From positions 1-9,540 of the forward strand of contig CAKSIN010000043.1 in assembly GCA_934463115.1 (NCBI GenBank): DNA of 9,540 nt. Direction: 5' to 3'. The notes under the pieces are model-generated. The model was not told the origin of the DNA, made no database searches, and was given only the letters and a program-made list of their open reading frames with translations. Positions 1-5,095 of the stretch are shown one piece after another; within the stretch, counting starts at the first letter, position 1, and the number at the start of each line of letters is the position of its first letter. The translations under genes and the position numbers were made by a program. Source of the stretch: an uncultured Clostridia bacterium (lineage in GTDB: Bacteria > Bacillota > Clostridia > UMGS1810).

Positions 1-257
1 TTTGTAAACTGTACCGGATCATAACCCGTTGCACAGTCATGAGTACATCCGCCGCAAAGTGCACATTCATACAAATTGTCAACAATATCGTCCTTCAGCT
101 CTGCTGCGCCGCGCTTTACCAGCGAAAGCGAAAGAGCACGCGCTCTTGATGTATTTCTTTCCTGTCCCGTAGCATTGCCTATGGGGCATATATGGCGGCA
201 CATCCAGCAAAAACGGCACGCATCTATTATTTCTTTACTTTTCTGTGAAATCTGCAT
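1..257 (-). CDS. Iron-sulfur oxidoreductase subunit, GlcF/GlpC/HdrD-like (partial, C-terminus outside window)
   Basis: Only the first 85 codons are present; the gene continues past the left edge. The visible part has two ferredoxin-type [4Fe-4S] motifs: Cys14, Cys17, Cys20 and Cys24 (CRFCWMCRHICP), then Cys65, Cys68, Cys71 and Cys75 (CALCGGCTHDC). The second lacks the usual proline after its last cysteine. This layout is known from GlcF, GlpC and HdrD-like subunits, which normally carry cysteine-rich CCG domains after the clusters; those would lie off the window. Such subunits take electrons from a partner flavoprotein and pass them to quinone or another carrier. The gene lies 14 bp downstream of the FAD oxidoreductase and has a GGAGG site 8 nt before its ATG at 257, so it is very probably that enzyme's partner. 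Fe-S assignment is firm; the electron acceptor is unknown. Confidence 0.87.
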   Translation of the reverse strand, partial: MQISQKSKEIIDACRFCWMCRHICPIGNATGQERNTSRARALSLSLVKRGAAELKDDIVDNLYECALCGGCTHDCATGYDPVQFT

Positions 258-271
258 TATATGTTCCTCCC

Positions 272-1690
272 TCATAATCCAAGCTTGAACGGGTTCATTA
301 TTCCGTTCGGATCAAGCTGTTTCTTTATACCTTCAAATACCTGCATAGCTGGACCGTACTGTTCTTTCATAAGTTTTCCGAGTTTTATTCCGACGCCGTG
401 ATGGTCATTTACAACACCGCCGTTTGCAATAGCCGTTCTGACACCGCAATTCCAAATCTGATTATGCAGTCTGAGCGCCTCATGCGGATCTGCCGGAACA
501 TCATCTACGATAAATCTGTCATATATCATGCAGCCCCATTCATACCAATGTGAGAAGTGCGCTATAAATTTTGCCATTGGGAAATTTGTTTCTATTGCCT
601 TTTTCATTTCCCAATAAATATTTTCTATTTTGTCATATGGGGCAATTGTATCCATTGTTCCAAACATCTGCGGAAGATCCATCATATGTCCGGGATAGAA
701 AAATGTAATCTTTTCATTCCACCATTTTTCACCGTATTCAGAGCCTAAATCTTCGGCATGATATCTTGCAAATGTATCGAGCAATATTTTCTCCTCAACA
801 TCAACAATTTCCGACACACCCTCTATTGCCACATTCATAAACGCTCCCGGCTTTTCCACACCAACAATTTTTTTGATTAATGTAGCTGTTTCAGCCTCGT
901 TGTACAGCCGCATTACCGACGGTTTGAATTTCTGCAAAAGTTCTTTTGCAGCGCTGAATGCATCTGTCATATTTTTGAACAGAAAACCTCTGAAACGGCG
1001 TGATTCAGGTTGGTCGTAAATCCTCATCTGAGCCTTGGTTATAATGCCGAGAGTACCCTCAGAGCCAATGAAAATCTGATTTAAATCGGGACCTGCCGCA
1101 TGTTTCGGTGCAGGCGATGTCTCGATTATATCACCGTTAGGGAGAACAACCTCCATCTGCAGCGCCATATCATCAATTTTGCCGTATTTTGTGGAAACAA
1201 CACCGATACCTCTGTGTGCAAGAAATCCGCCGACCGTTGAGCACGTCAGTGAACTCGGGTAGTGCATTGTTGCATATCCTCTTTCATTTGCCGCCCATTC
1301 AAGATGCTTGTATATTGCTCCGGCACCGGTCTCTATGTACATGGATTTTTCGTTTATGTCATAAATTTTATCCATGCGCTTTGTATCAAGAACAATTCCG
1401 CCGGCAACGGGAATGGCTCCGCCCTGTGTTCCGCCGCCTCCTCCCCAGGTTGTAACGGGGATTTTATAATAATTTGCTATTTTAAGCACCTTCGATACTT
1501 CTTTTGCATTCTTTGGCGATACAACAACATCCGCCTCGGGCATTCTGAGTCCGCGGTCTGCCCACATTCTGGAAAGCCAGAAATAATCTACGCCATGTGT
1601 AATTTTGTCAATTTCCCGTGTCGAGCAATTCTCTCGCCCCACAGCATCTTCAAGTTCAGACAGAACCATTGTAAATAAAAAATCCGTCAT
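272..1690 (-). CDS. FAD-linked oxidoreductase, GlcD / alkyl-DHAP-synthase-like (PCMH-type FAD domain)
   Basis: This 472-residue flavoprotein belongs to the vanillyl-alcohol-oxidase/PCMH superfamily. The FAD-binding domain spans about residues 50-228: a glycine-rich loop WGGGGGTQGG (82-91), MHYPSSLTCSTVGG (142-155), and IFIGSEGTLGI (206-216). The C-terminal substrate domain ends with NDHHGVG (428-434) and DPNGIMNPFK (460-469). The paired histidines before GVG resemble the active-site His motif of alkyl-DHAP synthase, while the general plan also fits GlcD and D-lactate dehydrogenases. No signal peptide or membrane segment is seen, so it is probably cytoplasmic. The ATG at 1690 is preceded by AGGAGG with 8-nt spacing, which favours it over the in-frame Met8. 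It lies between the isomerase (23 bp upstream) and the Fe-S protein (14 bp downstream), which argues for a dehydrogenase passing electrons to Fe-S clusters rather than an ether-lipid enzyme. The substrate is not known; a 2-hydroxy acid is a guess. Confidence 0.87.
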   Translation of the reverse strand: MTDFLFTMVLSELEDAVGRENCSTREIDKITHGVDYFWLSRMWADRGLRMPEADVVVSPKNAKEVSKVLKIANYYKIPVTTWGGGGGTQGGAIPVAGGIVLDTKRMDKIYDINEKSMYIETGAGAIYKHLEWAANERGYATMHYPSSLTCSTVGGFLAHRGIGVVSTKYGKIDDMALQMEVVLPNGDIIETSPAPKHAAGPDLNQIFIGSEGTLGIITKAQMRIYDQPESRRFRGFLFKNMTDAFSAAKELLQKFKPSVMRLYNEAETATLIKKIVGVEKPGAFMNVAIEGVSEIVDVEEKILLDTFARYHAEDLGSEYGEKWWNEKITFFYPGHMMDLPQMFGTMDTIAPYDKIENIYWEMKKAIETNFPMAKFIAHFSHWYEWGCMIYDRFIVDDVPADPHEALRLHNQIWNCGVRTAIANGGVVNDHHGVGIKLGKLMKEQYGPAMQVFEGIKKQLDPNGIMNPFKLGL

Positions 1691-1713
1691 TGTAGTTTCC
1701 TCCTGTTTGATAA

Positions 1714-3117
1714 TTAATCTTCAAGCGGATCAAATTCAAGATCCGGAATGTATTTGCAAAATTCTTCAAGCACATCGGTATAATTCCCGAATATTTCGCT
1801 CATGTGGTGAATATACGGACCGTCTATAAGTTTTCGTTCCACTTTGGAAAGATTCTTAAACTCTGCCCACAGATATGTTCCGAAAGTTTTCGGTCCATCT
1901 GTTGTGGTGAAGCTTCCGCCGAGCAATTTATATGCTCCGCCGTCTCCCTGAAATCTTGCAATTGTATACTCGCCGTCCTTTGCACGGAAGCTTGGTTTTG
2001 TATTAAATAATTTTGCCTCTTCGTCATCTGCCTTTGCCGAATACGGAAACGGTCCGCAATGCCACAAAAGCTCAGAATTTTTGTTTATCGGATTTCTGCA
2101 TGTAAATTCTCCGAACAGCGGAACGCTCTTTCCGCGCGCAGCGCACATCAGCAGTGCCTGTGTTATGGCACCCTGAATATCGGATTCACATGTTACAATA
2201 TATCCCATATCATACAATATGCTCATCGCAAGACAGGGATTGGCGGAAAATGCCTGCGGCATTGCTGTCCAGCACTCACTCGACAAAACATCCGAATTGG
2301 TTTCGTCAAATATTTCCTTATAAAAATGCACAAAAACAAGCATTTTCAATGCAGTTTCATCATCCAGAGCACCGAGATTATATTTTGACTTAAGCTCTGT
2401 AAGTTCTGATTCAAGGACCGTTCTCTGCTCCTTATATATCTTTTCAAGTTTTGCGGATGCAACAGCCATATTTACTGTTTGAAGATTAAATCTGAATTTT
2501 TCGGTGAGCTCAACTTCATTATACATGACACTCTTAAACGGATTCAGCCTTGTTCCGATTTGTGTTATCTTCATACCGCAAAAATTCTTTACCATTGATG
2601 CCACAGAAAAGAATTTATTCATACCATCCGAAAATATCTCGGATTCAACCGGACAGTTTTCAATGTATGTAAACGGAACCTTAAGCCTGCGAAGCTGCTT
2701 GCTGATTGCAAAAAGTCCGCATTGGCAGTCAGTGTAACGCATACCGTCAGAATCAAAACGCATATCCTGCGGTCCCCAAAGAAGCGTGGGCAAACGCATC
2801 ATGGAAGCTATACGCCCGGCTGCCTCTTCATTTCCGAAATTGCAATTAATTATGAAAATCGCGTCTACCTTTTGCTGCAAAAGATAATCGCGCACTTTTT
2901 CACAATCGCTGTTTTCAGAAAGCAACCCCTCGTCATTCAACCATTCCAGGTCTGTAAAGCATGTGTTTACGTTCCGAAAAACAGATTTGATGTGTTTCAA
3001 AATGTGATTTTTGTTTTCAACGGCTGCTTTTGATTCAAAAATCCCTTTTCTTGTTGCTGCATCAGCAAGCCATCTTCGTTCGGGAATTAACCCGATTTTT
3101 AGTTTGTAATCAAGCAT
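1714..3117 (-). CDS. L-fucose/L-arabinose isomerase-family protein
   Basis: The 467-residue product resembles the L-fucose/L-arabinose isomerase superfamily, which interconverts aldoses and ketoses with a divalent metal. Features seen: a Rossmann-like N-terminal half with GIFESK (25-30), IFIINCNFGNEEAAGR (87-102) and LLWGPQD (112-118); a central SSECW (279-283); CESDIQGA (310-317); LWHCGPF (351-357); and GPYIHH (433-438). Candidate metal ligands by analogy are Glu281, Glu311 or Asp313, and His353, perhaps with His437/438; this mapping is inferred without an alignment. It is much shorter than E. coli FucI (about 590 residues) and nearer the size of AraA (about 500), so it probably belongs to the uncharacterised 'isomerase-like' branch and should not be named fucI or araA. 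It is the first gene of the operon, with a GAGG site about 7 nt before ATG 3117 and a strong promoter 50-80 bp upstream. No signal peptide; cytoplasmic. Confidence 0.83.
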   Translation of the reverse strand: MLDYKLKIGLIPERRWLADAATRKGIFESKAAVENKNHILKHIKSVFRNVNTCFTDLEWLNDEGLLSENSDCEKVRDYLLQQKVDAIFIINCNFGNEEAAGRIASMMRLPTLLWGPQDMRFDSDGMRYTDCQCGLFAISKQLRRLKVPFTYIENCPVESEIFSDGMNKFFSVASMVKNFCGMKITQIGTRLNPFKSVMYNEVELTEKFRFNLQTVNMAVASAKLEKIYKEQRTVLESELTELKSKYNLGALDDETALKMLVFVHFYKEIFDETNSDVLSSECWTAMPQAFSANPCLAMSILYDMGYIVTCESDIQGAITQALLMCAARGKSVPLFGEFTCRNPINKNSELLWHCGPFPYSAKADDEEAKLFNTKPSFRAKDGEYTIARFQGDGGAYKLLGGSFTTTDGPKTFGTYLWAEFKNLSKVERKLIDGPYIHHMSEIFGNYTDVLEEFCKYIPDLEFDPLED

Positions 3118-3120
3118 ATT

Positions 3121-3163
3121 GGCACCTCTTTGAAAATATTTTTTATTTTTCGCTTAATTTCAT
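3121..3163 (-). other. 5' leader of the isomerase operon with a second palindrome-like element
   Basis: The predicted transcript start is near 3163, giving a leader of about 45 nt that ends in the AAGAGGTG ribosome binding site. Positions 3131-3144 (TGAAAATATTTTTT) match the 14-bp operator-like palindrome at 3184-3197 in 12 of 14 positions. In DNA this AT-rich, chance resemblance is quite possible. No riboswitch-like fold was recognised, and the leader is too short for most known classes. Confidence 0.3.
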
Positions 3164-3169
3164 AACGCT

Positions 3170-3198
3170 ATTATACATCAAAATGAAAATATTTTCAA
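3170..3198 (-). promoter_or_regulatory. Sigma-A-type promoter of the isomerase/FAD/Fe-S operon
   Basis: Read leftward, TTGAAA (3193-3198) and a perfect TATAAT (3170-3175) are separated by exactly 17 bp. Transcription should start near 3163, about 45 bp before the isomerase ATG. The -35 box lies almost wholly inside the perfect palindrome at 3184-3197, so a protein bound there would exclude RNA polymerase. Confidence 0.8.
3184..3197. promoter_or_regulatory. Candidate operator: 14-bp perfect palindrome
   Basis: TGAAAATATTTTCA is a perfect inverted repeat in the divergent intergenic region. It overlaps the -35 box of the isomerase promoter and lies upstream of the regulator's own promoter. Its position next to a gene for a dimeric HTH regulator makes it the best candidate binding site for the RpiR-family protein encoded at 3280-4116. 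The palindrome is visible in the sequence; the identity of the bound protein is inferred. Confidence 0.55.
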
Positions 3199-3206
3199 TA
3201 CCTTTT

Positions 3207-3220
3207 TCAAAAAAATTTGA
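3207..3220. promoter_or_regulatory. Second inverted repeat overlapping the regulator -35 box
   Basis: TCAAA (3207-3211) and TTTGA (3216-3220) form 5-bp arms around four A residues. The right arm overlaps the -35 box TTGACT (3217-3222) of the regulator gene. Its centre lies 23 bp from the centre of the palindrome at 3184-3197, close to two helical turns. It could be an autoregulatory site, but short arms in A/T-rich DNA arise easily by chance. Confidence 0.3.
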
Positions 3221-3245
3221 CTTTTTTTTAATTTTGTTTTACAAT
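3217..3245 (+). promoter_or_regulatory. Sigma-A-type promoter of the RpiR-family regulator gene
   Basis: TTGACT (3217-3222) and TACAAT (3240-3245) are separated by 17 bp, one mismatch from consensus in each box. Transcription should begin near 3252, leaving a leader of about 28 nt before ATG 3280. The -35 boxes of the two divergent promoters are only 18 bp apart, so one bound regulator could affect both. Confidence 0.78.
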
Positions 3246-3279
3246 TAGAGCAGAATGAAAAAAATAACGAGGTTACATA

Positions 3280-4116
3280 ATGGATAAGACTACATTAAAT
3301 ATTAAAATACTCTATAATGAAATGGGAAAAGCAGAGAAAAAAATAGCCGATTGGCTGCTGAATAACCCCGGCGAAATCCTGCCGCTTTCAATTGTGGATC
3401 TTGCGGAAAAGTGCGGATGCGGCGAAGCTACAATTGTCCGTTTTGCAAGAAGACTCGGATTCAGCGGATATCAAGAGCTCAAAATATCTCTCGCGCGTGA
3501 ATCCAACACGGCTACAGTAAGTACAAATATAACCATAGATGACACGATTGATGAAATATATGACAAGGTTTGCAACGATATATACTGTTCGCTGGAAAAG
3601 ACCAAAAAGGTTTTGAAGACCGATTCTATGCACGCTGCATGTGAGAAAATAATGTCAGCCGGGAAAATTGTTATATTCGGTCTCGGAAACTCAGCATCAG
3701 TTGCACTTGATGCAGGACACAAGCTTTTACGTGCCGGATGCAATGCATACGCATATTCCGATAACCATATGCAGGTAATAGCTGCATCGCATTTGTCCGA
3801 AAACGATGTTGCAATAGGAATATCACATTCAGGCTCATCCAAAGATATTGTGGAAGCGCTGGATATTGCAAAAAAAGCGGGTGCAGCCACAATATGCATA
3901 ACAAACTGCGGCAAATCACCCATTCAAAAAGTTTCAGATATTACACTTTTTACATCTTCCGACGAGACTAAATACAATATTCTTGCTCTCAATTCAAGAA
4001 TTGCCCAGCTGTCTATTGTAAACGCCATATATTTTTATATTGTGTATCATCGCTCCGAAAAAGCACTCAATTCGATTCAAAGCACAGAGAGAGCACTGCT
4101 CGGAAAAAAATATTAA
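3280..4116 (+). CDS. RpiR-family (HTH + SIS domain) transcriptional regulator
   Basis: The 278-residue protein has the standard two-domain RpiR layout and length. Residues 1-75 form the helix-turn-helix domain, with SIVDLAEKCGCGEATIVRFARRLG at about 37-60 and GFSGYQELK following. Residues about 118-258 form a SIS sugar-isomerase-fold domain with VIFGLGNSAS (131-140) and GISHSGSSKDI (180-190); the serines in these loops usually contact a sugar phosphate. Family members act as dimeric or tetrameric repressors or activators that respond to phosphosugars. A GAGG site lies 7 nt before the ATG. The gene is divergent from the isomerase operon and shares a 162-bp control region with it, so local control of that operon is the simplest reading. 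The effector is unknown. Its stop codon is one base from the stop of the converging phosphatase gene. Confidence 0.93.
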   Translation: MDKTTLNIKILYNEMGKAEKKIADWLLNNPGEILPLSIVDLAEKCGCGEATIVRFARRLGFSGYQELKISLARESNTATVSTNITIDDTIDEIYDKVCNDIYCSLEKTKKVLKTDSMHAACEKIMSAGKIVIFGLGNSASVALDAGHKLLRAGCNAYAYSDNHMQVIAASHLSENDVAIGISHSGSSKDIVEALDIAKKAGAATICITNCGKSPIQKVSDITLFTSSDETKYNILALNSRIAQLSIVNAIYFYIVYHRSEKALNSIQSTERALLGKKY

Positions 4117-4117
4117 A

Positions 4118-4891
4118 TCAGAGTATAACCTCTCCGACACCGTTAAATACATATCTCGGACGGTACGGGAATTTGTTGATATCCTCGCGCGATGTAACAC
4201 CGCTCAGCACAAGGACAGTGTCCATGTTAGACTCTATTCCGGCAACAATGTCTGTGTCCATTCTGTCTCCGATAAGGGCAATATCTGAGCTGTGGCAGTC
4301 TATTCTGCGCAGCGCATGGCGGAGCATAAGTGGATTCGGTTTACCTATGAAGTATGCCTTTTTTCCGGTGGCAATTTCTATAGGAGCAATGAGGGAGCCT
4401 GTTGCCGGCATAATACCGTTTTCGGTCGGACCTGTTGTATCGGAGTTTGTTCCGATAAGTTTTGCGCCTCTGTTTACGAGAGCAATGGCTTTTTCTATTT
4501 TTTCAAAATTATATGTTCTCGTCTCGCTTACAACAACATAATCGGGGTTGACGTCATTTGTGCATATCCCGTTTTCGTACAGTGCGTTTATAATTCCGGC
4601 TTCTCCTATCACATAAGCGGAACAGCCGGGGTTTTGGTGTGCCAAAAATGACGCTGTTGCCTGTGCACTTGTATAAAAATGCTCCTGCGGCACTTCAAGT
4701 CCCATTCTGGCGAGCTTATGCTGAAGTTCGAGCGGTGTACGCTCCGGACTGTTTGTCAAAAAAATGAATTTCTTTTCGTTATCTATCATCCAGTTAACAA
4801 AATTTTGAACACCGTCCAGGATTCTGTTGCCGTGATATATAACACCGTCCATATCGCATATAAAACCTTTTTTATCTTTTAATTCACTCAT
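4118..4891 (-). CDS. HAD-superfamily IIA phosphatase, NagD-like
   Basis: This 257-residue protein has all four HAD motifs: DMDGV with Asp13 and Asp15 (nucleophile and acid/base), LTNS at 45-48 (motif II Thr46), Lys184 in IGKPNP (motif III), and GDRMDTDI with Asp209, Asp212 and Asp214 (motif IV, Mg2+ binding). The cap of about 150 residues between motifs II and III marks the IIA subclass (NagD, AraL, PGP, p-nitrophenylphosphatase-like). These are cytosolic phosphatases, usually broad, acting on nucleotides or sugar phosphates; the real substrate cannot be told. AGGAGA lies 9 nt before the ATG at 4891 and a strong promoter lies just upstream, so it is probably monocistronic. It converges on the regulator gene with a single base between stops. 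A link to the sugar operon is possible but not shown. Confidence 0.9.
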   Translation of the reverse strand: MSELKDKKGFICDMDGVIYHGNRILDGVQNFVNWMIDNEKKFIFLTNSPERTPLELQHKLARMGLEVPQEHFYTSAQATASFLAHQNPGCSAYVIGEAGIINALYENGICTNDVNPDYVVVSETRTYNFEKIEKAIALVNRGAKLIGTNSDTTGPTENGIMPATGSLIAPIEIATGKKAYFIGKPNPLMLRHALRRIDCHSSDIALIGDRMDTDIVAGIESNMDTVLVLSGVTSREDINKFPYRPRYVFNGVGEVIL

Positions 4892-4922
4892 TGAAAATTA
4901 TCTCCTGTCCTCTTTTTTCTTA

Positions 4923-4951
4923 ATTATACATTATTTGGAAGATTAATTCAA
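4923..4951 (-). promoter_or_regulatory. Sigma-A-type promoter of the HAD phosphatase gene
   Basis: Read leftward, TTGAAT (4946-4951) and a perfect TATAAT (4923-4928) have a 17-bp spacer. Transcription would start near 4916, about 25 bp before the ATG. This makes the phosphatase independent of the large surface-protein gene upstream on the same strand. Confidence 0.75.
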
Positions 4952-4954
4952 TAG

Positions 4955-4966
4955 TTTGTTTACAAA
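4955..4966. promoter_or_regulatory. Small inverted repeat upstream of the phosphatase promoter
   Basis: TTTGT (4955-4959) and ACAAA (4962-4966) flank two T residues, ending 4 bp upstream of the -35 box. The site suits a regulator, but the arms are short and AT-rich, so it may be chance. Confidence 0.22.
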
Positions 4967-5017
4967 TATTACATACATTTAACTTTTTATAATTTACCAA
5001 AATTATGTTATCGAAAG

Positions 5018-5064
5018 ATTCCCGCTCCGCCGAATGATTTTTTGTCATAAAGCGAAGCGGGAAT
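5018..5064 (-). terminator. Long imperfect hairpin after the SLH-protein gene, probable transcript end
   Basis: Arms 5018-5030 (ATTCCCGCTCCGC) and 5052-5064 (GCGAAGCGGGAAT) pair at 12 of 13 positions, with one C/A mismatch. Inside the loop a second short stem, ATGA (5034-5037) with TCAT (5045-5048), closes on a seven-base loop. It lies 31 bp downstream of the surface-protein stop codon, where a terminator is expected. In the leftward direction the stem is followed by CTTTCG rather than a clean U-run, so it is not a textbook intrinsic terminator; an mRNA-stabilising 3' end is an alternative. In the rightward direction four Ts follow the stem, but no rightward gene leads into it. Confidence 0.5.
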
Positions 5065-5095
5065 TTTCAGACATGTTGTAATAATAGCTTATGTT

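Noticed and set aside
1262..1678. 138-codon rightward open frame inside the FAD oxidoreductase gene
   Set aside because: It is antisense to the conserved FAD-binding domain, with no RBS and no recognisable protein features.
272..1690. Ether-lipid (plasmalogen) biosynthesis function from the alkyl-DHAP-synthase resemblance
   Set aside because: Anaerobic bacteria are known to make plasmalogens by the PlsA route, and an Fe-S electron partner with a sugar isomerase in the operon points to catabolic redox chemistry.
3471..3923. 150-codon leftward open frame inside the RpiR gene
   Set aside because: It is fully antisense to the SIS domain of a clear regulator gene and shows no family motif.
4091..4120. 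GAGC-ACT-GCTC hairpin (4091-4101) near an A/T run as a terminator
   Set aside because: The stem is only 4 bp. In the rightward direction it is followed by A's, and in the leftward direction the T-run comes before rather than after the stem.
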